DNA of 64,000 nucleotides from NCBI GenBank assembly GCA_029167225.1, contig JARFNK010000004.1, forward strand, positions 124,001-188,000, given 5' to 3'. Numbering within the stretch: position 1 is the stretch's first letter; the number at the start of each line of letters is the position of its first letter. Positions 46,464-56,470 of this stretch are shown here, one piece after another. Below the pieces are notes generated by a model. That model was not told the DNA's origin, made no database searches, and saw only the letters and a program-made list of their open reading frames with translations. The position numbers and the translations under genes were made by a program. The DNA comes from Sphingobium arseniciresistens. Its GTDB lineage: Bacteria; Pseudomonadota; Alphaproteobacteria; Sphingomonadales; Sphingomonadaceae.

Positions 46464-48695
46464 TTATATGCCAAGATTACGAAAAGCGAGTCGGAGCAGG
46501 AAGCTGTTGCCCGCACGCGCGTCGCCCACGACGCGATAGTCCCGCTTCCATGTCAGCCCCAGTTCGAGGCAGTCGTCCTGATAGGCGATACCCAGGCGGT
46601 GACGCACCGGCTGGTAGCCATCCGCGACGGAGAGCGGGTCTTCCCTGTTGCTGGTGAGGTCGATCACGGTCGAACCGAACACCGACCAGAAGCGTGCGAA
46701 CTGGACGCGGCCGCCCAGGCGGATTTCCTCGCGGTCGCTCAGGTCCTCGAAACTGGTATCGGCATTGCGGTTGAGCCGCAGGTAGCCGACCATTGCATAG
46801 GTCTTCTTGGTGCCGACGGTCGCGTCGATCTCGTTGCGGCGGACGGCCAGATTGTCCTTGTCCAGCCGGTAGCGATGGATGAAGCTGATGAAATCGCGAT
46901 AGCGGACCGTCGTGCGGCCGACGATGTCGGATGTCTTGTCGGACAGCCCAGTGCCGTTGGGCAGCAACGTGCCGCGCGAATTGAGGCGATAGCTTTGCCC
47001 CACCACCGCATCGATCGAAAGGTTCGGGACATCCAGCTGATATTGCATGCCATAGGTGACACGGCTGGAATCCTCGAAACGATCGTAGCCGGCGAAGCGG
47101 TTGAGCGCGAAGAGGTTGCTGTCTTCCAGATCGACGGCGCGCGCGTCCTCGTTGGGCACGGACATGTTGGCGATCCGGGGGGATGCCACGATCTGCACGC
47201 GCGGGGTGATGCGCTGCGTGCCGCCGAAAGCCTCTCCGATGAACGGCCAGCGCATGTCGGCGGCGGCGGCGGCGATACCGCGTGCGCGCCAACCCGAATC
47301 GCCGCGATAGATGACGGTCGAGGTCAGCTCGTTCTGGTCGCTGTGATAGACGTCGCCGCGCAGATAGCCGGTGAACGTCACCTCCTGGCCAAGGGCGGTC
47401 AGGGTCCGCAGGTTCCATTCCGCGCCCGCGAAGGCGCGTTGCGTATCCTGGCCGGAGGTGCGCGTGATCGCGAGGCTGTTCGCCTGGATCTGCAGCTTTC
47501 CGCCCAGGATGGGGTCGGACAAGCGCAGGCGCCAGTCGATGACCGGCAGCGCGACGGGCACCTGGCCCTGGCTGTCGTTGGTCCGCAAGGTTTGCGCCGC
47601 CCAGCCAGCCAGCGAGAAATAGCTGTTCTGGCCGATTCGTTCCGCCTGGATGGTGGAACGCAGCCGGTCGTCGCGGCTGATGTCGTAGCGGCGCAGGAAG
47701 GTCCGATCGGTCGTTACGCGCAGCGATCCGCTGACGCTCCATTCGGGATCGAGCTGGATCCGGCCGCTCCCATCGAGATAGCCACGGAAATCGCGGCTGC
47801 TCAGCGTGACCGTCGGGTCGCTGGTCGACTGGCGGCGGCCATAGGTGGCGTAGCCCGTGACCTGATAGGCGCCGTTGTCCAATAGCGCGCGATATTGGCC
47901 CTGCACCATGGGCAGGACTTCGGAATAGACATGCGGCGTTATCGTAAGATCGCGATTGGGCGCGATCTTGAAATAATAAGGCAGGCTGACATCCGCGCCA
48001 TTGTTCCGGTCATAACGGAAATCTGGCACCAGCAGGCCATTGCCACCACCGCCGCCAACGGGATGCGAAAGGCCGGGCAGCGGGATGAGCGGCAGGCCGA
48101 ACAGCTCCATGCGCGCATCGGTATAGGTCACGCGCTCACGGAAGGGGTTATAGACGACCTTGACCGCCTTGATCTGCCAGGTTGGTTCCTTCGGACATCC
48201 CTTGCTCGTCTCCACCGCGCAGGCGGTATAGGCGGCGTGGTTGAGCGTGTAGATGCCGTCCTTGCGCGATCCCTTGACCGCGGCGAGGCGTCCGCCCGTC
48301 TGCAGAACGACCAGCATGTTCTCGACAATGCCGTCCTTCAGCGTGTCGGTCACGTCGAAGCGGTCGCCATAGGCAATATTGCCTTCGGGATCGGTGACGG
48401 AGACATTGCCGCTGGCTTCCACCTTGCCGCTGTCGCGATGCCACACGACACTGTCGGCGCGAAGCCGGTTGCCTTCCCGTACCAGATGCACATTGCCGCT
48501 GGCCGTCACGATTTCCGTATTGGAATTATATTCCAACTGATCGGCCGCAAAGCCGATCTCCTCGTCATTTGCCGGGACAGGCGCATCGACGGCAGGCGGC
48601 TGCGCAGGCGGTGTCTGAAGGTTCTGCGCAAGCGCGGGAATGCTGGAGCCGGCCATGAACAGCACGGCGCTCCATCCCATCAGCGGTCTGGACAT
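46464..48695 (-). CDS. lptD: LPS-assembly protein LptD
   Basis: 743 residues from 48695. Another in-frame ATG at 48716 is possible, and neither start has a clear ribosome-binding site. The signal peptide (MSRPLMGWSAVLFMAGSSIP, cleavage after ALA) precedes the OstA-like periplasmic domain (IGFAADQLEYNSNTEIVTAS, GNVHLVREGNRLRADSVVW). The large outer-membrane barrel ends in LLRLAFRNLGI. It inserts lipopolysaccharide (or the sphingomonad glycosphingolipid-containing outer leaflet's residual LPS system) into the outer membrane. It is divergent from pepA, and surA follows after 129 bp. Confidence 0.9.
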   Translation of the reverse strand: MSRPLMGWSAVLFMAGSSIPALAQNLQTPPAQPPAVDAPVPANDEEIGFAADQLEYNSNTEIVTASGNVHLVREGNRLRADSVVWHRDSGKVEASGNVSVTDPEGNIAYGDRFDVTDTLKDGIVENMLVVLQTGGRLAAVKGSRKDGIYTLNHAAYTACAVETSKGCPKEPTWQIKAVKVVYNPFRERVTYTDARMELFGLPLIPLPGLSHPVGGGGGNGLLVPDFRYDRNNGADVSLPYYFKIAPNRDLTITPHVYSEVLPMVQGQYRALLDNGAYQVTGYATYGRRQSTSDPTVTLSSRDFRGYLDGSGRIQLDPEWSVSGSLRVTTDRTFLRRYDISRDDRLRSTIQAERIGQNSYFSLAGWAAQTLRTNDSQGQVPVALPVIDWRLRLSDPILGGKLQIQANSLAITRTSGQDTQRAFAGAEWNLRTLTALGQEVTFTGYLRGDVYHSDQNELTSTVIYRGDSGWRARGIAAAAADMRWPFIGEAFGGTQRITPRVQIVASPRIANMSVPNEDARAVDLEDSNLFALNRFAGYDRFEDSSRVTYGMQYQLDVPNLSIDAVVGQSYRLNSRGTLLPNGTGLSDKTSDIVGRTTVRYRDFISFIHRYRLDKDNLAVRRNEIDATVGTKKTYAMVGYLRLNRNADTSFEDLSDREEIRLGGRVQFARFWSVFGSTVIDLTSNREDPLSVADGYQPVRHRLGIAYQDDCLELGLTWKRDYRVVGDARAGNSFLLRLAFRNLGI

Positions 48696-48919
48696 GTAGG
48701 GGAAGGAACAGATCATTGGGCGGCGCGTGGCTTCCAGGCAAGACGAAAGCTGCCTATTGCACCCCTTCGCCCGCGCCGCAATCGCATTGCGCGTGCCGGG
48801 TGACTGGAAATCGGTCGAAGCGCTTTGCCAGAAGCGCTTTCGCGCACTATCTGACATAGGCATGCCGGCCGCCGGGGCATTCGCTCCGTTCGCGCCACGA
48901 TAACATTTGAGGAGTATTC

Positions 48920-50374
48920 ATGGAAATCGTCATCAGTCCTTCCCGCGCCGCAGCAGCTGACACGCTGGTCTTTGCGATCGGCAAGGACGCGTTGGGTGAT
49001 CTTCCGCTCGAAGCTACGCGGACCATTGTCGCGGGCGCAAAGGCCGGGCGTTTCGGGGGTGAGGCCGGCGCGACGTTCGAGAGCTTCGTCGAGGAGCAGG
49101 GCGCCGCCCTGCGCGTCGTTCTACTTGGGACCGGCTCGGGCACGGATGCGGACATGGAGAGGGCCGGCGGCGCATTGTTCGCCCGGTTGGCGACGTCCGG
49201 CGCAGCGCATGCTTGCGTGGAGTTTCCCGGCGGTGCGACCGGCGACGGCGTCGCGCGCCTTGGCCTTGGCGCATTGCTGCGCGCTTGGCGGATAGATACC
49301 TATCGCACGCGCATGCCCGAAAAGGCGAAGCCGACCCTGCATACCGTGACGGTCGTGACCGCAGAGGAGAGCGCTCCGGCGGCGTGGGCACGCCATCTGG
49401 CGGTGGCTGGAGGCGTGGCCTTCACGCGCGAGTTGGTGTCTGAGCCGGCCAACATCATCTACCCAGAGAGCTTCGTGGAGCGTTGCCAGGCCCTGACCGC
49501 ACTCGGTGTCGAGATCACCGTGCTGGACGAGACCGAAATGGCGGCGCTCGGCATGGGCGCTCTGCTCGGCGTGGCGCAGGGATCGGTCCGCAAGCCCCGC
49601 CTGCTCGCGATGAAGTGGGACGGCACTGGCGGCACGCAGGAAACCCCGCTGGTGCTGATCGGCAAGGGCGTGACGTTCGACACCGGCGGCATCTCCATCA
49701 AGCCTGCCGGCGGCATGGAAGACATGAAGTGGGACATGGGCGGCGCAGGCGCCGTCGCGGGCGCGATCAAGGCGCTGGCGACGCGCAAGGCCAAGGCGCA
49801 TGTCGTCGGCATCTGCGGCCTGGTGGAAAACATGCCGGACGGCAATGCGCAGCGGCCGGGCGATATCGTCACCTCCATGTCCGGCCAGACCATCGAGGTC
49901 ATCAATACCGATGCCGAGGGCCGTCTGGTGCTTTGCGACGCCGTCACCTGGGCGCAGAAGACCTACAAGCCACAGGTCATGATCGACCTCGCCACGCTGA
50001 CCGGCGCGATGATGGTGGCGCTGGGCGACCAGCATGCCGGCCTGTTCTCGAACGATGACGGCCTGGCCGACGATCTGCTTGCGGCCGGCAAGACGGTGGG
50101 CGACCTGCTGTGGCGCTTCCCCCTCTCGGAAGCCTATAACAAGCTGATCGACAGCCCGATCGCGGACATGAAGAATGTCGGCCCCCGCTTTGCCGGATCG
50201 ATCACCGCCGCGCAGTTCATCAAGCGTTATGTGGATGAGGGCGTGAAGTGGGCGCATCTCGACATCGCCGGCATGGTGTGGGCGGACAAGCCCGGCGCGA
50301 CCTGGGACAAGGGCGCGACCGGCTATGGCGTGCGCCTGCTGGATCAGCTGGTCGCCGACAGGTTCGAGGCGTGA
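48920..50374 (+). CDS. pepA: Leucyl aminopeptidase (M17)
   Basis: 484 residues, GAGGAG site upstream. The two-metal M17 catalytic domain is C-terminal: VLIGKGVTFDTGGISIKPAG, MEDMKWDMGGAGAVAG and INTDAEGRLVLCDAVTWA carry the Lys, Asp and Glu ligands. It removes N-terminal amino acids in the cytoplasm. Position between lptD and holC is usual for alphaproteobacteria. Confidence 0.93.
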   Translation: MEIVISPSRAAAADTLVFAIGKDALGDLPLEATRTIVAGAKAGRFGGEAGATFESFVEEQGAALRVVLLGTGSGTDADMERAGGALFARLATSGAAHACVEFPGGATGDGVARLGLGALLRAWRIDTYRTRMPEKAKPTLHTVTVVTAEESAPAAWARHLAVAGGVAFTRELVSEPANIIYPESFVERCQALTALGVEITVLDETEMAALGMGALLGVAQGSVRKPRLLAMKWDGTGGTQETPLVLIGKGVTFDTGGISIKPAGGMEDMKWDMGGAGAVAGAIKALATRKAKAHVVGICGLVENMPDGNAQRPGDIVTSMSGQTIEVINTDAEGRLVLCDAVTWAQKTYKPQVMIDLATLTGAMMVALGDQHAGLFSNDDGLADDLLAAGKTVGDLLWRFPLSEAYNKLIDSPIADMKNVGPRFAGSITAAQFIKRYVDEGVKWAHLDIAGMVWADKPGATWDKGATGYGVRLLDQLVADRFEA

Positions 50375-50418
50375 GCCTGATCCCGCAGCGCCTGTTTCGC
50401 TAGAATAGGCTGCCGGTA

Positions 50419-50853
50419 ATGCGCGTCGATTTCTATCAGCTCAGCCGCCAGCCGGTGGAGCAGGTGCTGCCGGTGATCGCCGGCCGCCTGCTCGAAGGCG
50501 GCGCACGGCTGCTGGTGGTGGGAGACGACGCGCTGCTCGGGCGGATATCCCAGTCGCTCTGGACGGCTGCGCCTACCAGCTTCCTTGCCCATGGGCTGGC
50601 GGGGGAGGGGGACGATCTGGCGCAGCCGATTCTGCTGTCGCGGTCTTGCGAGGCTGGAAATGGCGCCACCAACGTCGCCCTGACGGACGGTATCTGGCGC
50701 GAAGAGGCTCTGCCGTTTTCCCGAACCTTTTATTTTTTCGATGCCGAGACGATCGATGGTGCGCGGGCCGCATGGCGTGCGCTCGCCAAGCGCGATGATG
50801 TAGAAACCCATTTCTGGCGGCAAGAAGGTCGCAAATGGGTGGAGGGGCCGTAA
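50419..50853 (+). CDS. holC: DNA polymerase III chi subunit
   Basis: 144 residues, starting MRVDFYQLSRQPVEQVLPVI. The HolC pattern is seen in LVVGDDALLGRISQSLWTAA, SFLAHGLAGEGDD, QPILLS and FYFFDAETIDGARAAWRAL. It links the clamp loader to single-strand-binding protein. It lies 44 bp after pepA. Confidence 0.88.
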   Translation: MRVDFYQLSRQPVEQVLPVIAGRLLEGGARLLVVGDDALLGRISQSLWTAAPTSFLAHGLAGEGDDLAQPILLSRSCEAGNGATNVALTDGIWREEALPFSRTFYFFDAETIDGARAAWRALAKRDDVETHFWRQEGRKWVEGP

Positions 50854-51058
50854 AACCGCTCCCGTTTTGCCCATGAGGGCGGGGGAGGGCGCCGATTCGG
50901 ATTGAAAATCCGGCCGTTCCGATCCCATTTTGCGATCATATCCATCCGGCATGGCGCAACGGGCAGGTGTCGGAGCGCCTATGGTCTTGCCGTTGTCATC
51001 CGACACGGCTAAAGGCGCCCCAACCTCCCTACAATTGAACGATGGAAAGTCATATCTC

Positions 51059-51481
51059 ATGGCCGTTACCCGCACCTTCTCGATCATCAAGCCCGATGCG
51101 ACGCGTCGCAACCTGACGGGCGCGGTCACCAAGATGCTTGAGGAAGCCGGCCTGCGCGTCGTCGCTTCGAAGCGCATCCAGATGAGCCGCGAGCAGGCCG
51201 AAGGCTTCTATGCCGTTCACAAGGAACGCCCCTTCTTCGCCGACCTCGTCAGCTTCATGATTTCCGGCCCCGTTGTGGTGCAGGTGCTTGAGGGCGAAGA
51301 CGCCGTGAAGCGCAACCGCGACATCATGGGCGCGACCAACCCCGCCAATGCCGATGCCGGCACGATCCGCAAGGAACTGGCCGAGTCGATCGAAGCCAAC
51401 TCGGTCCATGGTTCGGACAGCGAAGAGAATGCCGCGATCGAGATCGCCTATTTCTTCAAGGCCGAAGAAATCGTCGGCTGA
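51059..51481 (+). CDS. ndk: Nucleoside diphosphate kinase
   Basis: 140 residues from ATG at 51059. It transfers phosphate between NTPs and NDPs through His117 in ANSVHGSDS. Other motifs: [27 protein letters not shown] and [17 protein letters not shown] in variant form [17 protein letters not shown]. Length is standard. A strong terminator follows at 51507-51538. Confidence 0.95.
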   Translation: MAVTRTFSIIKPDATRRNLTGAVTKMLEEAGLRVVASKRIQMSREQAEGFYAVHKERPFFADLVSFMISGPVVVQVLEGEDAVKRNRDIMGATNPANADAGTIRKELAESIEANSVHGSDSEENAAIEIAYFFKAEEIVG

Positions 51482-51506
51482 TCTTCAGATCATCGCCGAA
51501 TGAACG

Positions 51507-51538
51507 GGGCGCGGATGATTTCCGCGCCCTTTTCTTTT
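51507..51538 (+). terminator. Intrinsic terminator of ndk
   Basis: GGGCGCGG and CCGCGCCC form an 8-bp stem with a 7-nt loop, followed by TTTTCTTTT. Confidence 0.85.
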
Positions 51539-51556
51539 GGTCTGCCGGGGTAGCCG

Positions 51557-52252
51557 TTATTCGCGGACGGGCGGCAGTCCGCGGAGCCAGCGCATGTTGA
51601 CCCTGGCCTGAGCCTTGGCTGCGGGCGTGTGCTGGACGAGCGAAAGGCCGCTCAGCGTGACGCGATGGCCGATGAACGTCCGGCCCTTCACCGCATAGCC
51701 GATGTCGTAGAGCGCGGTGTCGCGATAAGTGTCCCCGCCGATCACAAACAGCGTCTCGATCGCGACGGGCAGCCGCTCGTCGCCCCGGCTGTCGTCGGGC
51801 ATGCCGGCGCGGTCGCGGGCATCCTTCAAGGCCTCCTCGAACCAGTCAGCCTCGATTCGCGCGTCGCCTGCGGTGTTGACCGGCGCGAGCTTCAGGTCGG
51901 CGGGAAAGCGGATGGTCTGGCTCTGGATCGTCTGGCCTGCACTTGTCGGGGCGATGGCAAGGCTTCGTCCGCGCGCGGCGGGCGTGGCGGTCAGCACCAG
52001 GATGGCGGCCTTGTCTGATGCGTGGAGCTTTTCGGCCGCCTCTCGCGCGGCCGTCTCGCGGCGATCGGTCCAGCTGTTCCAGAGCGTAAGCCCGGAGATC
52101 ACGACGGCGACGACCGCCAGGACTTCGCCCAGCGTGATCCAGCGGCGTCGAATCGCAGCAGCTTCGGCCGCCCGGGCTTCAGCGCGCCGCTCTGCAGGCT
52201 TGTCTTGTGATGTGTCCGGCCCCGCAGCAGACGTGGAATGATCGTCGATCAT
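51557..52252 (-). CDS. Membrane-anchored protein of unknown function
   Basis: 231 residues. An Ala/Arg/Glu-rich cytoplasmic N-terminus (about 38 residues) precedes one transmembrane helix (LGEVLAVVAVVISGLTLWNS). A 170-residue, mostly beta soluble domain follows, with LPVAIETLFVIGGDTYRDTA and DIGYAVKGRTFIGHRVTLSG. No known domain is recognised. It lies 96 bp after the PurN-YjbR gene on the same strand. Confidence 0.75.
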   Translation of the reverse strand: MIDDHSTSAAGPDTSQDKPAERRAEARAAEAAAIRRRWITLGEVLAVVAVVISGLTLWNSWTDRRETAAREAAEKLHASDKAAILVLTATPAARGRSLAIAPTSAGQTIQSQTIRFPADLKLAPVNTAGDARIEADWFEEALKDARDRAGMPDDSRGDERLPVAIETLFVIGGDTYRDTALYDIGYAVKGRTFIGHRVTLSGLSLVQHTPAAKAQARVNMRWLRGLPPVRE

Positions 52253-52348
52253 GGCGATGCTCCCCTGTTCCGGCTGGTTGCACTGCCATGACTATGCTGT
52301 CAGTGGCCTGAACTGTCGACAGGTCGCGTCATCGCAATCGGCCAGCGT

Positions 52349-53308
52349 TCAGAATTGGTCCGCAGCGTCCATCAATCCGCTGAGCTTGCGCGGCGCGACG
52401 CTCCGCCAGCTGCGCTCGAGCCACTCGGCGATATGGTTCCAGTCCGTATGGCGGCTGAGGTAGATGCCGATCCATCCCGATGCGCCGAAATAGGCCGGGC
52501 GATAATAGAGGTCGGGATCGCTTTCGATCAGCATCGCATGCTCCTCCGCGCCGGAGGTCTTCACGATCACCGCGACGATGCCGTCGCCATGATGATCCTG
52601 AGTGAAATAGGCGAATTTCTTGCCCTTCTCGATACCGAAGCAGGGCATGCCATGGGATGTGACCTCGTCGGTCGATGGCAGCTGGGCAACCAGCGCGCGC
52701 AGCTTGTGCAGGATCGTATTGGCCTTGCCGTCGCGGCTGACGAAATCGGCGAGCGTCCGCGAATAGAGTTGATGTTCCGCGATGAGGGTCCGGGCGGCGA
52801 GCGCATCGGCGGTGTCGCCGGGCAGGATCGCGACCTGAGTCTGCCCCAGCACCGGGCCGTCATCCAGTTCGGCGGTCACGACATGGACGGAACAGCCGGC
52901 CCAGGCGTCGCCCGCCTCGATGGCGCGCTCATGGGTGTGGAGGCCCTTATATTTGGGGAGCAGGGACGGGTGGATGTTGAGCATCCTGTCCGCCCAGCCT
53001 GCGACGAACTCCGGCGAAAGCAGCCGCATATAGCCGGCCAGCGCGACATATTCGACGCCGGCGGCCCGAAGCTGTGCGTCGATGATCGCGTCGAACTCGG
53101 CGCGCTTCATCCCCTTGTGGCTCTGCCCGAAGGTCGCGATACCCTCTGCCGCGGCGAAGGCCAAGCCGGGGGCTTCGGGGTCGTTGGCGGCGACCAGCAC
53201 GACCTCATAGGGGCAATCCGCCGCCTTGGCCGCATAGACCAGTGCCGCCATGTTCGATCCACGGCCGGAAATGAGAATGCCGACTTTGGCCTTGGTCATG
53301 ATCGTCAC
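52349..53308 (-). CDS. purN: Phosphoribosylglycinamide formyltransferase fused to an MmcQ/YjbR-like domain
   Basis: 319 residues against about 190-215 for PurN alone. Residues 1-205 are GAR transformylase: VGILISGRGSNMAALV, catalytic Asn and His in MLNIHPSLLPKYKG, and Asp in GCSVHVVTAELDDGPVLGQ. Residues about 208-319 match YjbR/MmcQ-type domains (LPSTDEVTSHGMPCFGIEKG, KKFAYFTQ, RPAYFGASGWIGIYL). The first part adds a formyl group to GAR in purine synthesis. The added domain has no known role in it. It lies 67 bp after purM, which is usual. Confidence 0.88.
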   Translation of the reverse strand: MTIMTKAKVGILISGRGSNMAALVYAAKAADCPYEVVLVAANDPEAPGLAFAAAEGIATFGQSHKGMKRAEFDAIIDAQLRAAGVEYVALAGYMRLLSPEFVAGWADRMLNIHPSLLPKYKGLHTHERAIEAGDAWAGCSVHVVTAELDDGPVLGQTQVAILPGDTADALAARTLIAEHQLYSRTLADFVSRDGKANTILHKLRALVAQLPSTDEVTSHGMPCFGIEKGKKFAYFTQDHHGDGIVAVIVKTSGAEEHAMLIESDPDLYYRPAYFGASGWIGIYLSRHTDWNHIAEWLERSWRSVAPRKLSGLMDAADQF

Positions 53309-53375
53309 ACCCGTTTGTCTTGACCTGCCGAAGATCCGCCTTTCGAAAAGGCAAGGAAGCGCCTCGACGCGCCTT

Positions 53376-54494
53376 TTATCCCAGATGCGTCGCGGACCAA
53401 TCGGCCTTGGCGCTCCATGTCTCGACCGATCCCTTGACGGTGCAACCCTTCTCGCCCGCCTCGACAGCGCCGATCACGGAGACATCCTCGCCGGCCGCGA
53501 TCAGGCCGGCGCGAACGGCATCGGCCTGTTCCGGCTCGACCGCGAGCACCATGCCGATGCCGCAGTTGAAGGTCCGCGCCATTTCCTCCGGCTCGATATT
53601 ACCCTGCGCCTGCAGGAACGCCATCAGGCGCGGCTGTTCCCAGCTGTCGGCATCGACGACGGCGTGGCAGCCCTCTGGCAGCACGCGGGGGATGTTTTCC
53701 AGCAGGCCGCCGCCGGTAATGTGAGCCAGCGCGTTGATCTTGCCCGCGCGCACCAGCGGCAGCAGGCTTTTCACATAGATTCGCGTCGGCGCCATCAGCG
53801 CGTCGATCAGCAGCACTTCATTGTCGAACAGCGCCGGGCGGTCGAGCTTCCAGCCCTTGTCGGCAGCCAGACGGCGGACGAGCGAGAAGCCGTTGGAATG
53901 CACCCCCGAAGACGCAATGCCCAGCAGCACGTCGCCTGCCTTCACCTGCGATCCGGTCAGCGCCTTCGCGCGGTCCACCGCGCCGACGCAGAAGCCGGCA
54001 AGGTCATAGTCGCCGGCGGCGTACATGCCCGGCATTTCGGCGGTCTCGCCGCCGATCAGCGCGCAGCCTGCGATCCGGCAACCCTCGGCGATGCCGGCGA
54101 TGACGCGCTCGGCGGTGCCGCTCTCCAGCTTGCCGGTGGCGTAATAGTCGAGGAAGAACAGCGGCTCGGCGCCCTGTACGATCAAGTCGTTGACGCACAT
54201 CGCCACAAGGTCGATGCCGACGCCATCATGACGGTCATGGTCGATCGCAAGCTTCAGCTTGGTGCCGACGCCGTCATTGGCAGCGACCAGCAACGGATCG
54301 TCATAGCCCGCGGCCTTCAGGTCGAAGAAGCCGCCAAAGCCACCAAGCTCCGCATCGGCGCCGGGGCGTCTGGTCGCCTTGGCGAGCGGAGCGATGGCGC
54401 GGACCAGCGCGTTGCCGGCGGCGATATCCACGCCTGCCTTGGCATAGCTATAGGAGCCGTCCGTTGCGGAGGGCGTTTCTGTGGGCTTGCTCAT
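53376..54494 (-). CDS. purM: Phosphoribosylaminoimidazole synthetase (AIR synthase)
   Basis: 372 residues from ATG at 54494. It closes FGAM to AIR with ATP. Motifs: [80 protein letters not shown] and [18 protein letters not shown]. purN follows on the same strand. Confidence 0.94.
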   Translation of the reverse strand: MSKPTETPSATDGSYSYAKAGVDIAAGNALVRAIAPLAKATRRPGADAELGGFGGFFDLKAAGYDDPLLVAANDGVGTKLKLAIDHDRHDGVGIDLVAMCVNDLIVQGAEPLFFLDYYATGKLESGTAERVIAGIAEGCRIAGCALIGGETAEMPGMYAAGDYDLAGFCVGAVDRAKALTGSQVKAGDVLLGIASSGVHSNGFSLVRRLAADKGWKLDRPALFDNEVLLIDALMAPTRIYVKSLLPLVRAGKINALAHITGGGLLENIPRVLPEGCHAVVDADSWEQPRLMAFLQAQGNIEPEEMARTFNCGIGMVLAVEPEQADAVRAGLIAAGEDVSVIGAVEAGEKGCTVKGSVETWSAKADWSATHLG

Positions 54495-54586
54495 GCGCGT
54501 CGCCCTAGCCGTTTGCCGGATTTTATCAAGTCGGGCTGCACGCAATCGCGCTTGGCTTCGCCGCATTTTGTCGTCAAAAGGGCGCC

Positions 54587-55831
54587 GTGACCCCGACCTT
54601 TGCTTTCCCTCGCTTCACGATCCGGCCGCTGCACGTTGCCTTTCTGGCCATCATTGCGCTGGCGGCAGCCGCGCTGGTCGCGCAGATCGAGGGTGAACGC
54701 GGCGTGCCGCCCATCGCCAGCGGCGGCGATTTCGAGGTTGGCGGCGTCAAGGTGGACGTGTTCGCGCCCAATGCCGATGCGGCCCGCATGGCCGGCTGGC
54801 GACAGGCCCAGCGCCTGGCATGGCGGTCTCTCTGGACCCGTACCAATCCCGGCACCGGCGCACCCGCACTCTCCGATTCGCAACTGGAAGCGATCGTGTC
54901 CGGTATCGAGGTGCAATATGAACAGATCGGCCCCAATCGCTACATCGCGACACTGGGCGTCTTGTTCGATCGTGCCCGCGCCGGCCAGATCCTGGGATTC
55001 AAGGGGCAGACGATGCGCTCCCCGCCGCTGCTCGTGATTCCGATCCTGTGGGATGGCGGCGCCGCGACCTCCTATGAAACGGTGAACAGGTGGCAGGAAG
55101 CGTGGGCGCGGTTCCGCACGGGCGACAGCGCCATCGACTATGTCCGCACCAGCGGCACCAGCGCCGATCCGCTGCTGCTCAACGCGGCGCAGACGGGCCG
55201 TCGCAGCCGTCTTTGGTGGCGCGTACTGCTCGACCAATATGGAGCTGCCGATGTCGTGGTCCCGATCGCCCGGCTGCATCGCCTGTATCCAGGCGGACCG
55301 ATCGAGGGACATTTCACCGCCCGCTATGGCCCGGACAACAGCCTGATCGGCACCTTCGCGCTGCGCGCCGCCAATGAGGCTGCGTTGCCGGCGATGATGG
55401 ATCAGGCGGTGCAGCGTGTCGATCAGCTCTATGTGCAGGCGCTGGTCGCCGGCCAGTTGCGGCCCGATCCCTCGCTGGTGATCGAGGAACCGGTCGATCC
55501 CGCGCTGTTGCCAACCGAAGACGTGACCGATGCGATCGAAGCGGTGGATGTGCCCGTCGCTTCGGGCGTCAGCAGTTTCTCGGTGCAATATGATACGCCC
55601 AATGTGAATTCCGTTTCGCAGGGCGAGACCTTGGTGCGCGGCATTCCCGGGGTGCGGGCCGCGTCCACCAGCAGCCTCGCGCTTGGCGGGACATCCGTCA
55701 TGCAGGTGAGCTTCGAGGGCGGCGTCGATGCGCTGCGTGCAGCACTGCAGGCCCGCGGCTATACCGTCACCGTCGCAGGCAACACCCTGCGTATTCGCCG
55801 GCCGGCCGCGGCGCCGGCGCCCGCGCAGTGA
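54587..55831 (+). CDS. DUF2066-domain protein, membrane-anchored or exported
   Basis: 414 residues, GTG start. One N-terminal hydrophobic helix ([20 protein letters not shown]) acts as anchor or signal. The DUF2066 region follows ([58 protein letters not shown]). A C-terminal LRxTY-like repeat domain ([19 protein letters not shown]) ends with a Pro/Ala tail. Function unknown in any organism I recall. It overlaps the next gene by 4 bp (GTGA) and is thus coupled with the DnaA-like gene. Confidence 0.85.
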   Translation: MTPTFAFPRFTIRPLHVAFLAIIALAAAALVAQIEGERGVPPIASGGDFEVGGVKVDVFAPNADAARMAGWRQAQRLAWRSLWTRTNPGTGAPALSDSQLEAIVSGIEVQYEQIGPNRYIATLGVLFDRARAGQILGFKGQTMRSPPLLVIPILWDGGAATSYETVNRWQEAWARFRTGDSAIDYVRTSGTSADPLLLNAAQTGRRSRLWWRVLLDQYGAADVVVPIARLHRLYPGGPIEGHFTARYGPDNSLIGTFALRAANEAALPAMMDQAVQRVDQLYVQALVAGQLRPDPSLVIEEPVDPALLPTEDVTDAIEAVDVPVASGVSSFSVQYDTPNVNSVSQGETLVRGIPGVRAASTSSLALGGTSVMQVSFEGGVDALRAALQARGYTVTVAGNTLRIRRPAAAPAPAQ

Positions 55832-56454
55832 GCCAGATCGGCCTGCCGTTCGATTGGAGCGGGCAGGGGATGGAGGGCGCCTTCCTGGTCAGCGAGGCGA
55901 ACCGCATCGCCGTCCGCCATCTGGAAGGATGGCGTGACTGGAAAGTGCAGACCAGCATTCTATCGGGGCCGCCGAAATCCGGCCGCAGCACGCTTGCGCG
56001 CCAGTTCCAGGCGCTTTCGGACGCCAGGGTCATCGAACAGGCCGAGGACGTCGGCGATGAAGCGCTGTTCCATGCCTGGAACCGGGCGCAGCTGGACCGT
56101 CGACCGCTGCTGCTGATCGCCGACCGGGCGCCCGCGGAATGGACGGTAGCCTTGCCGGACCTCCGGTCCCGGCTCGCCGCCGCGCCGCATGTTCGCATCG
56201 AGACGCCGGACGAGGTGCTCGTCCATGGCCTGATCGAACAGGGCCTGGCGGCTGCCGGAACGGCCTGGGCGCCCGACGTGGCTGACTTTCTGACGCGCCG
56301 GATCGAGCGAAGCTATGCGGTCGTGGCGGCGGTCATCGACGAACTGAACCGGGCCTCGGTTTCGTCCGGCAGGAAGATTTCTGTCGGCCTGTCGAAAGAA
56401 GTCCTGCAATCGGCCGGCCTTTTGCCTATAATCGATGGCGACCCCATAGCATGA
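55828..56454 (+). CDS. hdaA: HdaA-like DnaA-homologous regulator
   Basis: 208 residues, GTG start overlapping the DUF2066 stop. It has a DnaA-type AAA+ fold without the DNA-binding domain: N-terminal clamp-binding-like QIGLPFDW, Walker A-like [15 protein letters not shown], and the lid helix [20 protein letters not shown]. The Walker A lysine is replaced by Arg (GPPKSGRS). HdaA proteins stimulate hydrolysis of DnaA-bound ATP after replication starts, with the sliding clamp. Position before ppk1-ppx is conserved in sphingomonads. Confidence 0.83.
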   Translation: MSQIGLPFDWSGQGMEGAFLVSEANRIAVRHLEGWRDWKVQTSILSGPPKSGRSTLARQFQALSDARVIEQAEDVGDEALFHAWNRAQLDRRPLLLIADRAPAEWTVALPDLRSRLAAAPHVRIETPDEVLVHGLIEQGLAAAGTAWAPDVADFLTRRIERSYAVVAAVIDELNRASVSSGRKISVGLSKEVLQSAGLLPIIDGDPIA

Positions 56455-56470
56455 ACGCCAAGGAGGCTTA

